Notes: generated by a model not told the origin, from the sequence alone. A DNA stretch of 29,580 nt from an uncultured Anaerovibrio sp. (GCA_934196075.1 CAKPVW010000022.1:1-29580), one strand, 5' to 3'; shown: positions 7,278 through 16,524, counted from the stretch's first letter. Program-made: numbers and translations.

Positions 7278-8381
7278 TTATGCAAAGAATATTCTTGTTC
7301 CTTCACGCTCGATATTTATAGAAGCGTTCCTATCTCTGTTGTGCGTACTACCACATTTAGGACAAGTCCATTCTCTAATTTTTAGATTTTTGGTTTCAGA
7401 GTTTTGATACCCACAATCTGAACATAGTTGGCTGGAAGGATAAAACCTGTCTATTTCTACGACAGATGTACCTGTCCTATACGCCATATATTTCAACTTA
7501 TTCACAAAATCAGCAAATCCCAAATCAGATATTTTTCTGCCAAAACGTTTCTGCATAGCCTTTAGATTCAAGTCCTCAAGACATATCAGGGCATATTCAG
7601 CAACAAGCCTATGGGCTGCTTGCCAATGGAAGTTATCTCGCTGATTTGCTATACGCTTATGCAATCTTGCTAATGCTAACTTCGCTCTTTTACGATTATT
7701 GGAACCTTTAACTTTGCGAGAAAGATTTCTGCTGGCTCTCTTAATAGCATTGGCATTTTCTCTAAAAAACAACGGCGAAGCTATATCGTTGCCATCTGAC
7801 GCATTCAGAAACATTTTCAAACCGAAATCAAAGCCGACACTTTTACCTGTTCTTACTAAGACTTCGGGATCTGATGTTTCACAGACAAAATACAAATATA
7901 TATCGCCTAATGCATCCCGTTTGACCGTTAGGATTTTTACCTTTCCATTTATTTCCCTCGATTTTACATAGCGGTAGCGCTGCTTACCAATTGTGATACT
8001 GTTGCCAGCTTCATAAAGCTTCCAACCAGCCTGTTTCAAAGTGAAAGACTTGTATTTTATTACCTTCTTGAAAGATGGCGGTGTTGTGCGAATTTTATGC
8101 TTTAGATTGCGGAAGAACAGCTTATAGGCTCTGTCTATACGCTGAGTTATGTCCTGCACAGCCTGAGAACCGATTTCTTTCAGATAGGCAAATTTAGAAA
8201 TCTTCTTCAGCTTTGTCAGGTGCTTTTGCAATTGATACATATTCAGTGATTTGCCGAATAGCTTATAATACCGCTTATGCAAGGCAATACAATGATTGTA
8301 GACAAGACCTGCCGCATTGATTTGCTTATGGAGTTTTCTGTTTCTCTTTGAATTGTATAGCTTAAAACGATATGTCCTCAT
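7278..8381 (-). CDS. tnpB: TnpB RNA-guided nuclease / IS605 accessory protein
   Basis: The 367-residue product is a compact TnpB (OrfB_IS605). The RuvC-like catalytic residues are all visible: Asp in VGFDFGLKMFLNASDG, Glu in ICLEDLNLKAM, and Asp in HNRDRNASINIE. A four-cysteine zinc finger (CSDCGYQN...CPKCGSTHN) lies between the last two. The N-terminal HTH-like segment starts MRTYRFKLYNSKRNRKLHKQ. TnpB proteins cut DNA matching a guide carried by the element's right-end RNA, which favours retention of the element. It is intact, lies 14 bases after tnpA, and is about 60-70% identical by eye to the second copy. Confidence 0.95.
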   Translation of the reverse strand: MRTYRFKLYNSKRNRKLHKQINAAGLVYNHCIALHKRYYKLFGKSLNMYQLQKHLTKLKKISKFAYLKEIGSQAVQDITQRIDRAYKLFFRNLKHKIRTTPPSFKKVIKYKSFTLKQAGWKLYEAGNSITIGKQRYRYVKSREINGKVKILTVKRDALGDIYLYFVCETSDPEVLVRTGKSVGFDFGLKMFLNASDGNDIASPLFFRENANAIKRASRNLSRKVKGSNNRKRAKLALARLHKRIANQRDNFHWQAAHRLVAEYALICLEDLNLKAMQKRFGRKISDLGFADFVNKLKYMAYRTGTSVVEIDRFYPSSQLCSDCGYQNSETKNLKIREWTCPKCGSTHNRDRNASINIEREGTRIFFA

Positions 8382-8395
8382 CTACAATCACCATC

Positions 8396-8803
8396 TTATT
8401 TTAATTTTTGGTTTTCTATGTATTGTTTAATAATTGACAGGGGAGCACCGCCAACAGTGGAACAGAAATAGCTATTTGTCCACAATGTAGGTATTCTGGA
8501 TCGTAGCCACGGAAACTCCTGTCGTAGAATACGAGAGGTTTTGCCTTTAATGTTTTTTATCGCTTTGTGTATTCCGAACTGTGGGTCTACCTCTAGCAAT
8601 AGATGCACATGGTCGGGCATTATTTCCATTTCGATTATATCCACTTGGATTTCAGTGGCAATGGATTTTATAAGCTCCTTTAATCTTATATCCACACCAT
8701 TTACTAATACTTTTCTTCGGTACTTTGGACACCAAACAACATGATATTTGCAAGAATATACAACATTATGATTAGACTTATAAGTTATTTTGTTCATACT
8801 CAT
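8396..8803 (-). CDS. tnpA: IS200-like Y1 transposase TnpA
   Basis: The 135-residue product has the HUH motif in MPDHVHLLLEV (about residues 62-72) and the single catalytic tyrosine in SIIKQYIENQ near the C-terminus, the defining pair of the Y1 transposases that move IS200/IS605 elements as single strands. VVWCPKYRRKVL near the N-terminus is also typical. It appears complete. It could mobilise this element and perhaps the tnpB-only element at 25553, which shares its right end. Confidence 0.95.
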   Translation of the reverse strand: MSMNKITYKSNHNVVYSCKYHVVWCPKYRRKVLVNGVDIRLKELIKSIATEIQVDIIEMEIMPDHVHLLLEVDPQFGIHKAIKNIKGKTSRILRQEFPWLRSRIPTLWTNSYFCSTVGGAPLSIIKQYIENQKLK

Positions 8804-8865
8804 ATAATAGCATAAAGATATATAGCTTGCAACTATATACTATTGTTCAACTTCAATTGCTTACG

Positions 8866-9305
8866 GCACATTTGGTAAAGGAAATTATCAGGAAGCCTAT
8901 TACCATGCCCGTCAGCTTATTATCTATGGTCTGCTAGCCTCCCTTATGCTTTCTGTTCTGCTTATAACAGCTAAAGACCTCTATATAAACATTTATGCGG
9001 TAGAAGCCATTACCAAGACCACAGCCAGCCATATTCTTTTTGTCTTTGCTCTGATAGCGCCAGTAAAGGTAATAAATATGATATTAGGCGGTGGTATTAT
9101 CCGAAGCGGAGGCAGAACAAAGCTAATAATGTGGATTGACCTAATTGGCACATGGATTTTTGGTGTACCACTGGGCTATTGGGCTGCCTTCGTAATGAAT
9201 CTGCCTATAGCATATACTTACCTGATTCTATCTCTGGAGGAGGTTATCCGCTTGCTGATAACCTTTGTGGTATTCAAGAAAAAAATATGGATGCAAAGCC
9301 TCTAA
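8866..9305 (+). pseudogene. MATE-family efflux transporter, C-terminal fragment
   Basis: From the IS border an open frame runs in phase (GTFGKGNYQEAYYHARQL...) to a stop at 9305, about 146 codons. GKGNYQEA with four or five following hydrophobic spans, RSGGRTKLIMWIDLIGTW and ending FKKKIWMQSL match the last third of a MATE multidrug exporter. MATE proteins are usually about 450 residues, so some 300 N-terminal residues are gone. The first ATG (8946) lies inside the protein and has no ribosome binding site, so this is a remnant, not a small gene. A terminator follows. Confidence 0.8.
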
Positions 9306-9347
9306 TACCTCATCCTATTTTCAAAATTTCATATCTTAATTAAATGC

Positions 9348-9407
9348 AAAAACATGATGCTTTTGCTAGCGAAAATTTTCTTGACCGGTTCACAGCATCA
9401 TGTTTTT
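9348..9407 (+). terminator. Terminator of the former MATE gene
   Basis: AAAAACATGATGC (9348-9360) pairs with GCATCATGTTTTT (9395-9407), and the final T run of the right arm serves as the termination tract. The stem sequence resembles that of the hairpin at 6074. Confidence 0.8.
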
Positions 9408-9467
9408 TATTGTCCGCAATAATGAGCAGTCCCACGTCCTCCTACAGCAGACAGTTTAACGAATTTA

Positions 9468-9532
9468 ATTCCGTGAATAAGCAATATATTCCGTGAATAG
9501 ACATAGGAAATGGACATTCTTCATAGTATAAT
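9468..9532 (+). promoter_or_regulatory. Paired operator-like repeats and -10 box of the TPS operon
   Basis: ATTCCGTGAATA occurs at 9468-9479 and again at 9488-9499, exactly 20 bp (two helical turns) apart. Each contains the palindrome ATTC-CGT-GAAT. A TATAAT follows at 9527-9532, about 65 bases before the tpsB start; no good -35 box is seen, which fits an activator-dependent promoter. The identity of the regulator is unknown. Confidence 0.5.
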
Positions 9533-9596
9533 ATAAATAGTGAGACTTTGTGATTTGCCATTAACCCAAACTCGCTTTATAGGAAGGTGCATAATA

Positions 9597-11201
9597 ATGA
9601 AAAAAACTTTTTCTAAAAAATATCATAAAAAATTACTAATGCTAACAGCTATATCCGCCCTAGGGCTAGGGATATATATGTCCCCTGCTCAGGCTCAGAC
9701 AGCTGGAGAACCAACCATGCTGATAAAAAGCATTAGCCTTAGTGGCATTGAGGGTATTGCTGCCAGTCAGGAGCTGGAAAGACAGCTGCCAGAGCTGGTA
9801 GGCACTGAAGCCACCCTGCCCCAGCTAAAGGAAGCTGCTGCTCATATTACCCGCTATCTCCGCCAGCAGGGCTATATGGTGGCTACTGCCTACATCCCGC
9901 CCCAGGACTTCTCCACCGGCCATGTGGATATTGCCGTGGCAGTAGGTCACTATGATAAGGTAAAGCTGGAAAACCATACTGATATCCCCGATGCTGTTAT
10001 TCTGCGAGAGCTGGGAGCCAAGGTAAAATCAGGAGAAGTTATCCAGCAGCAAAATTTGGAACGGGGCATCCTGCTGGTAAATGATTTGGCCGATGTAGAG
10101 GCCAGCTCCCTGCTGATGGCAGGCAGTCAATCCGGCACCTCTACCCTGCTGATTACCGTAAATCCCAAGAATCATCCTGTTTCCGGCTACCTTGGGGTGG
10201 ACAACGGCGGCTATAGCAATACAGGCCGTTATCGCTACAGTGCCTTGGTGAACGGCGCCAACCCGCTAAAGCAGGGAGATATTTTCACCGCCAGCGTGCT
10301 ATATACCGGTCACGGACAGACAGGCTACAGCTTTACCTATGGCAGTCCTGCCTTTGGTCAGGGACAGCGCTATGGTATCAGCTATGGCCGTTCCCAGTAC
10401 GAAATCGGCGGTGCCTTTACCGGCATGGGTATGCAGGGTGATGCAGATACTCTTTCCCTGTCCTATCAGCTAAATACCCTTCGTTCCCGCATGGCCAACA
10501 ATTATGTGGGACTGCGCTATGATTACAAATGGCTGCGGGATAATTATGACAGCTTCAACTGGCAGGGCCGCAAAACCTCCGGCGCTGTGGTACTGGAAAC
10601 CCACGGCGATTGGCAGGACCAAAGCCATCTAGGCCTTGCCCAGAACAATTACAGTCTTAGCTACACCTATGGCCATATGAGCCATAAGGACGATATTACC
10701 AAGGCAATGGCTGACCTGGGGGCTATGGCTCCTGCGGGAAATTTTGGCAAATGGAATCTTAGCTATACCCGCAACCAGCCTCTAGCCGATAGATTGAGCC
10801 TTTATACTGCTCTCAATATGCAGTGGAGTGCCAACAGCCTGGATTCCTCTGAGAAAATGCCTATTACCGGGCCTTTTGCTGTCAGAGCCTATCCTACCGG
10901 CGAAGCCTCCGGTGATAGAGCCTGGCTGGCCACGGCGGAACTTCGCTGGACTCTCCCTCAGCCAGCTCAGGCTCCCAATAGCTTCCAATTAGTTGCTTTC
11001 GTGGATGGCGGCGGAGTAGAAAATATTCTGGCCACCTCGGTGACACGAGAGCTTTATGGCTGGGGTGTGGGCCTAAATTGGAACAATAGTGACAATTGGA
11101 TGGCCCGCCTCCACTATGCTCGCAAATTCCACATGGAGAAGGACACTGCCGATGTAGACCGCAGCGGCCGTCTCTGGTTCCAGTTATACAAATTCTTCTA
11201 A
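9597..11201 (+). CDS. TpsB-type outer-membrane transporter (ShlB/FhaC family)
   Basis: Outer-membrane pore of a two-partner secretion system, exporting the adjacent TpsA. The start is the ATG after AGGAAGG; an upstream in-frame GTG would precede the signal peptide by 19 residues. The 534-residue protein has a signal peptide (MKKTFSKKYHKKLL..., cleavage near SPAQAQ, residue 34), a POTRA region (about 40-120, with LRQQGYMVATAYIPPQ), then a ShlB-type barrel (NHPVSGYLGVDNGGYSNTGR onward) with alternating aromatic strands and a C-terminal Phe (WFQLYKFF), the usual outer-membrane assembly signal. It lies 15 bases upstream of tpsA in one operon. A TPS pore needs an outer membrane, which supports a diderm host. 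Confidence 0.93.
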   Translation: MKKTFSKKYHKKLLMLTAISALGLGIYMSPAQAQTAGEPTMLIKSISLSGIEGIAASQELERQLPELVGTEATLPQLKEAAAHITRYLRQQGYMVATAYIPPQDFSTGHVDIAVAVGHYDKVKLENHTDIPDAVILRELGAKVKSGEVIQQQNLERGILLVNDLADVEASSLLMAGSQSGTSTLLITVNPKNHPVSGYLGVDNGGYSNTGRYRYSALVNGANPLKQGDIFTASVLYTGHGQTGYSFTYGSPAFGQGQRYGISYGRSQYEIGGAFTGMGMQGDADTLSLSYQLNTLRSRMANNYVGLRYDYKWLRDNYDSFNWQGRKTSGAVVLETHGDWQDQSHLGLAQNNYSLSYTYGHMSHKDDITKAMADLGAMAPAGNFGKWNLSYTRNQPLADRLSLYTALNMQWSANSLDSSEKMPITGPFAVRAYPTGEASGDRAWLATAELRWTLPQPAQAPNSFQLVAFVDGGGVENILATSVTRELYGWGVGLNWNNSDNWMARLHYARKFHMEKDTADVDRSGRLWFQLYKFF

Positions 11202-11216
11202 AAAAGGTAGAAAGGA

Positions 11217-14200
11217 ATGAATACTATGGAAAAGAAAAATAAAACTATCTCCCGTCAGCTGAAATCTGCCTTTGCCGCCTGGGCTGCAGGTTTGTATATC
11301 ATCGGCACCGGAGCTACCGCCTATGCCCTGCCGGAAGGTGGACAGGTAGCTGCTGGTCAGGCAGCCATCACTACCGCTGGCAGTACCATGACCATTGCCC
11401 AGCAGACTGCTCAGGCCATTATCAACTGGCAGAACTTCGGCATTGGCAGCGGGGAAGCTGTCCATATCAATCAGCCCAACAGCCAGGCCATGCTGTTAAA
11501 CCGGGTAGTAGGCTCCAATCCTTCGGAGATTTTTGGTCAGCTGACAGCCAATGGCCAGGTTATCTTGGTAAACCCTAACGGGGTATTTTTCCGTCCCGGC
11601 TCCTCTGTGGATGTGGGAGGCCTCACCGCCTCTACCCTGAATATAGCCAATGAGGATTTTCTCAAGGGACAGCTCCGCTTTGCCGGGGACAGCCAAAATC
11701 CAGTAATTAATGCTGGCACTATTACCGCTCAGAATGGCTATGTCAATCTTCTGGCTAAGGAGGTAGTCAATGAGGGGATCATTGCCGCCCAGACAGGCAG
11801 TGTCAATCTGGCCGCTGGCTCTGGCATGAGTCTGGACTACAACGGAGATGGCAAAATGACAGTAGCCGTAACAGATGGTGCCTACCAAAGTGCGGTTGCC
11901 AACAAAAAGCTGATTCAGGCTGATGGCGGTCTGGTAGTTATGACAGCCTCTGGCAAGGATGCCCTGATGGATTCTGCTGTCAATAACTCCGGCATGATTC
12001 AGGCCAATACCCTGGGGGAAGCTACGGGCCAAATCAGCCTTACTGGTGATAATATTGCCACTACGGGAACTATTACTGCTGATGGAGGCACTAATGGCCA
12101 GGGCGGCACCATCAAAATTATTGCCAACCACAAAACTGCTGTAGACGGACAGCTTTCTGCCAAAGGTGGCCAGCTGGCTGGAGACGGCGGCTTTATTGAA
12201 ACCTCCGGGGATATTGTCAGCATTGGGGATCACAGCTCCATTCAGGCCAATGCCCCTCAGGGCAAAGCCGGACAATGGCTCATCGATCCTGTGAATATTA
12301 CCATATCTGATGATGGTCTTGATGACGACGAATTAGGCACAAATATCAGAACCACCTTCATTACTGACACTCTAGGAAAAGGCACCAGTGTTACCCTTGA
12401 TACACATAGACATGGCTACGATGAAGGAAGTATTAACGTCAACGGTGAGATAAATGTCCAAACCAACCATAATAGTCCCACTCTGACTCTTAAAGCCAAT
12501 GAGGCCATCAATATTAATAAGAATATTACTTTTACTGGCGAAAAAGCACCCAATCTCACGCTAGAAACCACTGAGGCTGGCAGCAGTATTAATAATGGGG
12601 CCAATATAAATATTGGTAATGGCACTCTTAATATTACCACTGGTAAAAACGGTGTATTAAATGCGGGGAGCCTTGGCGCTGATACGGTAAACATCAAGAC
12701 CAATACCATTAAACAGGCAGAGGGAGTTACTGTTAATCCCCTTACCATTAAGAACTTAAATCTACGTCAGGCTAATCCAGACAAAAGTATTTATATTGGA
12801 GACACCGCCTCCAGCCCCACCGGTGCTGAATCTATATTCGACGCTTCCCTTTTCGCCTCAGGCGGGGTTTTCAGCCAGGTAGAAAATCTCAAACTTATTG
12901 CTGGCCGTAATCAGGATATCCATCTAAAGGATGTAGAGTTCCAAAAGACCAATATTACAGCATATCAGGGAATTAGGGATAGCGGACGAACCCTTAATAT
13001 TGCCGGCAATGTATCTACTAATGGTTCCCTGGCGATAGATATGAACAAATTAAAGGTTGCCGATAATGCCACCCTAACATCCTCCGATTTAAAATTATAT
13101 GGTTCAGATTTTGATAATGAGCTAAAAATAATCAGAGCCGGCAGCAATGCCAAGATCATCTCAGGCAATAAGGAAGCCTTTAAGTATGCTAATGATAATT
13201 CCATCCATATTGTCAACGGTTCAGATTTAGATTGGATAAGTTATTCTATTAACTATGACTTTCTCAATGCCTTGGAGGGCTTTAGCGATTACGAAGTTAA
13301 AGCCGGCGGTGCGTTAACAATGCATGAGGGACAACTTAATAAGTCCATTACCTTTAAAGGAAACACTATTTTGCTAGATAATGGAAGTATCCAGATACAG
13401 GGAAATGGCACTCTGAATTTAATCACAGATTATAAAATCATCCTTGATAATACTAAACTTAATATGGGACAAGGCAATCTGAACATGGTTGCTCAAGAGC
13501 TGATGGTAAATGGCAATCCCCAGGTCAGCGGCACGGGAAATCTTTATCTCAACACCGCTGTTACAAATGGCAGTCAGCCTATTATCCTGGGCAGCACTGG
13601 TGGAAATGACTACACTCTCTATATAAAGCCAGAGTACTTCCGTTCTGGAGGGCTGTTCAGCAATCTGACGGGCCGTGTTTATATTGGCCGTTTGCCAGAC
13701 GACACTATTACCAATGCGCCTATCCATCTTACAGGTAGTACAGATATCCAAAATGAATTATATCTGGCAACTCAGTACGATATTCAGGGCAAACCTGGCA
13801 GCTCTCTCAATACAAATGGCAACAACCTATATTTAATATCCAAACACGGCAATATATATTTAACCTTTACTTCCCTCTATAATACCCCTATTAAACAGGC
13901 TGTGTCTAAGTACGTCGTAAATCTTAACAATCCTGAGAATGAATTAGGCACTATAACCAATGTCAGCGGCCCTAATGGGGTAGAGATTTATAGCAATGGC
14001 AGAATTTACACAGGCAGAGCATCAGATAGCGGTATCACTGCCTCCAATGGCGATATTACCATAACCTCTGGCAGCAATTCTGTCGAATTAGATAAATATG
14101 CTAATTTTACAGCTAACAAGGTTTTGATCTTTGCCCAGGACAAGGATAATGGTGCCTTCAAAAACTATGCCGCTAATCCATTCAGTCCGAATACAAAGTG

Positions 14201-16346
14201 GGGTATTGCCACCTATGATGCCCTAAAGGATGATTATGGCAATCTGACTGGCAATTTCCGCCGGTATGGCACAACCTTTACACATGACCTAGAACCTTTG
14301 ATGGCCAAGGGCAATGGATCTATCCATGTAAATCAGCCTACCATCGGCATTACCTCTCAGCATATCTATGGCCAGTCTCAGCAGGACTGGTTTAGCCAGA
14401 GTGACAATACCAGCCCCATCCAGTATGGCGTACTCAATGAGCAGGGACAGGTAGATGCTCAATTGACCAAGAAGTATCTAGATAAAGATAATAAATTCTT
14501 AGGACGAGACAAAACCGAACTTCTATCTGGTGTATACAATATTAACAATTATATCATTGGAGGCGATACCAACATTGTAAATAAAAATATTGGCGGCACA
14601 GGCCAGGATGGCACAGCCTATGGCTCCGCCAATCCTGATGCTGATCAGCAGGTTAAGTACAATGGCACCAGCGACCAAAACTACAAGGTTCAAACCGAGT
14701 TTTGGGTAACTCCTGCCCCACTGGAAGTCAGCACCAAGGATTTAAACATAACCTATAATGGACTGAACTATGCCACTACAGAGCACAAGGACCAGTTGAT
14801 GTTCAATGGCTTGGTGAACAATGAGTCCATCAACAAAGATGATATCTACAGTTTTGATCTTAACTATGTCAAGGCGGATGGCCAGTCTAATGAGGGACCT
14901 CTCCACGCTGGCACCTATGGCATCAAATATGACAATTTAAAATTGCAGTCTGGGAACAATACCCTGGATAATTACATCATTACCTACAAGGATGGTACCC
15001 TGGTTGTAAAGCCAAAGGAAGTCAAGGTAGCCTTGGCCTCTCCTAGCATAAACAAAACCTACGATGGTCAGTCTAGTGTCAGCCAGAATAACTTTACCTA
15101 CACAGGCTTTGTTCAAGGCGAATCCCTTGAAGCTGGCAATGTGCTGAATTTTGCTGGCACCAATGATTTGGACATCAGCCAGGATGGTCAGCCAGCTGAG
15201 GGTATTGATGTAGGCAGCTATCAGGTCAAGGTAGGCAAAATAGGTGTTACCGCCAACGACTATACCTTCGTAGCTGATGATACCTCCAGTGCCACTTTGG
15301 AGATTACCCCTCATTTGGTAACACTCAAAGCCAATGATGATAGTATAGTGAAGAACAATACTCCTTATAAGGCTGGCACCAAGGGCTTTAGCTATCTCAC
15401 AAAGTTTGTGGGCAATGATACTGCCGAATCTCTGGGGCTGTCCACCAGTGATCTTAACTTCGGCAATAAGGCCGGCACCACAGATGGAGCTGATGGGGCT
15501 ATGCTGGCAGGGAAATACAATATCTATCTGGATGGCAGCTGGAGCAGCAAGAACTATGAATTTGCCTATGAACCAGGCCAGCTGATTATCACTGAGCCAG
15601 AACCTCCTGCGCCACAGCCGCCTACAGTAAATCCAGATGGTGGTTCTACCTCTCCTGACAAACCACAGCCTCCTGCGCCACAGCCGCCTACGGTAAATCC
15701 AGATGGTGGTTCCACCTCTCCTGATAACCCACAGCCTCCTGCACCACAGCCGCCTACAGTAAATCCAGATGGTGGTTCCACCTCTCCTGATAACCCACAG
15801 CCTCCTGTACCACAGCCGCCTACGGTAAATCCAGATGGTGGTTCCACCTCTCCTGATAACCCGCAGCCTCCTGCGCCACAGCCGCCTACGGTAAATCCAG
15901 ATGGTGGTTCTACCTCTCCTGATAACCCACAGCCTCCTGCTAATGCACAGGAAGCACAAAAGGCCATGCAGGCGGTGCAATCCACTACCAACACCACTGT
16001 TGTTAGTGCCAATATGCCTGATGCTGCTGGCGATATGCCTAATGCTACTGGCGATAGTACCATAGCGCCAGCGCTGCCGGGCAATCTGCCTCAATCCGCT
16101 GGGGAGACAGTCAAGCTGGAGGGACTGCCTGTATTTATTGATAACAGCTTGATACAGGCTAAGGATTTTGATACTATCTTCGCCCATGAGGAGCTGGGCA
16201 CCTTTATGGTCCAGATTCACAATGGCCAGATGAGTATTTCCCCTATGAACCAGAAAGCCGTAGAAGTATTGGCCTCTGCAGATCCAGCTACCCGCCAGCA
16301 ATTGGAGAAAAGTATTGAAGAACATTTAAAGGACACCCAGTCCTAA
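11217..16346 (+). CDS. TpsA filamentous-haemagglutinin-type exoprotein with MBG repeats
   Basis: A 1709-residue secreted protein. After a long signal peptide (to about residue 38, ATAYA) comes the TPS domain, with INWQNFGIG, VHINQPNSQAMLLNRV and the hallmark NPNG (residues 119-122), which the TpsB POTRA region recognises. Residues about 250-1150 are Asn/Gly/Thr-rich repeats expected to form a beta-helix. From about 1164 to 1460 there are MBG/YDG-type domains (KDLNITYNG, then NKTYDGQSSVS). A Pro-rich tandem repeat (about 1463-1575) and a non-repetitive tail ending HLKDTQS follow. No sorting signal or toxin domain is seen; an adhesin or surface-filament role is inferred. The start could be the ATG three codons downstream, which has better ribosome-site spacing. 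Confidence 0.93.
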   Translation: MNTMEKKNKTISRQLKSAFAAWAAGLYIIGTGATAYALPEGGQVAAGQAAITTAGSTMTIAQQTAQAIINWQNFGIGSGEAVHINQPNSQAMLLNRVVGSNPSEIFGQLTANGQVILVNPNGVFFRPGSSVDVGGLTASTLNIANEDFLKGQLRFAGDSQNPVINAGTITAQNGYVNLLAKEVVNEGIIAAQTGSVNLAAGSGMSLDYNGDGKMTVAVTDGAYQSAVANKKLIQADGGLVVMTASGKDALMDSAVNNSGMIQANTLGEATGQISLTGDNIATTGTITADGGTNGQGGTIKIIANHKTAVDGQLSAKGGQLAGDGGFIETSGDIVSIGDHSSIQANAPQGKAGQWLIDPVNITISDDGLDDDELGTNIRTTFITDTLGKGTSVTLDTHRHGYDEGSINVNGEINVQTNHNSPTLTLKANEAININKNITFTGEKAPNLTLETTEAGSSINNGANINIGNGTLNITTGKNGVLNAGSLGADTVNIKTNTIKQAEGVTVNPLTIKNLNLRQANPDKSIYIGDTASSPTGAESIFDASLFASGGVFSQVENLKLIAGRNQDIHLKDVEFQKTNITAYQGIRDSGRTLNIAGNVSTNGSLAIDMNKLKVADNATLTSSDLKLYGSDFDNELKIIRAGSNAKIISGNKEAFKYANDNSIHIVNGSDLDWISYSINYDFLNALEGFSDYEVKAGGALTMHEGQLNKSITFKGNTILLDNGSIQIQGNGTLNLITDYKIILDNTKLNMGQGNLNMVAQELMVNGNPQVSGTGNLYLNTAVTNGSQPIILGSTGGNDYTLYIKPEYFRSGGLFSNLTGRVYIGRLPDDTITNAPIHLTGSTDIQNELYLATQYDIQGKPGSSLNTNGNNLYLISKHGNIYLTFTSLYNTPIKQAVSKYVVNLNNPENELGTITNVSGPNGVEIYSNGRIYTGRASDSGITASNGDITITSGSNSVELDKYANFTANKVLIFAQDKDNGAFKNYAANPFSPNTKWGIATYDALKDDYGNLTGNFRRYGTTFTHDLEPLMAKGNGSIHVNQPTIGITSQHIYGQSQQDWFSQSDNTSPIQYGVLNEQGQVDAQLTKKYLDKDNKFLGRDKTELLSGVYNINNYIIGGDTNIVNKNIGGTGQDGTAYGSANPDADQQVKYNGTSDQNYKVQTEFWVTPAPLEVSTKDLNITYNGLNYATTEHKDQLMFNGLVNNESINKDDIYSFDLNYVKADGQSNEGPLHAGTYGIKYDNLKLQSGNNTLDNYIITYKDGTLVVKPKEVKVALASPSINKTYDGQSSVSQNNFTYTGFVQGESLEAGNVLNFAGTNDLDISQDGQPAEGIDVGSYQVKVGKIGVTANDYTFVADDTSSATLEITPHLVTLKANDDSIVKNNTPYKAGTKGFSYLTKFVGNDTAESLGLSTSDLNFGNKAGTTDGADGAMLAGKYNIYLDGSWSSKNYEFAYEPGQLIITEPEPPAPQPPTVNPDGGSTSPDKPQPPAPQPPTVNPDGGSTSPDNPQPPAPQPPTVNPDGGSTSPDNPQPPVPQPPTVNPDGGSTSPDNPQPPAPQPPTVNPDGGSTSPDNPQPPANAQEAQKAMQAVQSTTNTTVVSANMPDAAGDMPNATGDSTIAPALPGNLPQSAGETVKLEGLPVFIDNSLIQAKDFDTIFAHEELGTFMVQIHNGQMSISPMNQKAVEVLASADPATRQQLEKSIEEHLKDTQS
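15603..15935 (+). repeat. 66-bp tandem repeat in tpsA
   Basis: Five near-identical 66 bp units (15603-15932) encode PPAPQPPTVNPDGGSTSPDN plus PQ; unit 4 has Val for the first Ala and the first unit has DK for DN. They form a flexible proline-rich spacer between the MBG domains and the C-terminal tail. The high DNA identity suggests recent expansion. Confidence 0.95.
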
Positions 16347-16397
16347 AAGGTACACCATATCATTAAATATTCACTGTAGACACACTTTACCAAAGCC

Positions 16398-16426
16398 TTG
16401 CAATTTCTTTAATTAAAAGGTATAAT
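16398..16426 (+). promoter_or_regulatory. Promoter of a small RNA
   Basis: TTGCAA (16398-16403) and TATAAT (16421-16426) are 17 bp apart. No protein gene follows on this strand; an intrinsic terminator occurs about 55-90 bases downstream, so the product is a short RNA. Confidence 0.7.
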
Positions 16427-16433
16427 AATTACA

Positions 16434-16524
16434 AAGAAAGTGCTGCTGATAGACGGTTAGCCCATTTACTAATTGGTTGGAAATAACCGCTCAGTTTGGG
16501 ATCTGGGGCGGTTATTTCTGTTTA
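16434..16524 (+). ncRNA. Candidate type I antitoxin RNA (RatA-like)
   Basis: The promoter at 16398 and the hairpin GAAATAACCGC / GCGGTTATTTC (16480-16518, then TGTTT) bound a roughly 90-nt RNA beginning near AAAGAAAGTGCTGCTGATAG. On the opposite strand a short frame reads MSINRNNRPRSQ (from 16532 leftward); an NNRP tail preceding a GC-rich hairpin is typical of small holin-like type I toxins, whose antisense RNA overlaps the toxin 3' end. The toxin's hydrophobic part is absent and a stop codon lies just upstream, so the toxin is decayed. The family assignment is from remembered layout, not a search. Confidence 0.4.

Larger units (their letters stand above)
7161..8866 (-). mobile_element. IS200/IS605-family element with tnpA and tnpB
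   Basis: On the minus strand the order is left end, tnpA (Y1 transposase), tnpB, and the right-end hairpin. The right end finishes GGGGAGTATGTC at 7161, the same end as the second element at 25553. The left end includes CGTAAGCAATTGA (8853-8865), also present in the second element, and a TATATAG/CTATATA hairpin. Outside that motif the second element's left end continues about 60 bases, but here MATE coding sequence follows directly, so this left end appears truncated by an adjacent deletion. Its boundary is approximate. Confidence 0.85.

Noticed and set aside
8946..9305. Separate 119-residue membrane protein gene
   Set aside because: The MATE reading continues upstream of this ATG without a stop to the IS border, and there is no ribosome binding site; it is a gene fragment.
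15603..15935. CRISPR array
   Set aside because: The 66 bp units are contiguous and in frame within tpsA with no unique spacers. The 39 bp repeat at 5621 is likewise coding.
14937..16325. 462-residue minus-strand frame opposite tpsA
   Set aside because: Its low-complexity RRRLW repeats are the reverse reading of the 66 bp tpsA repeats; shadow frame.
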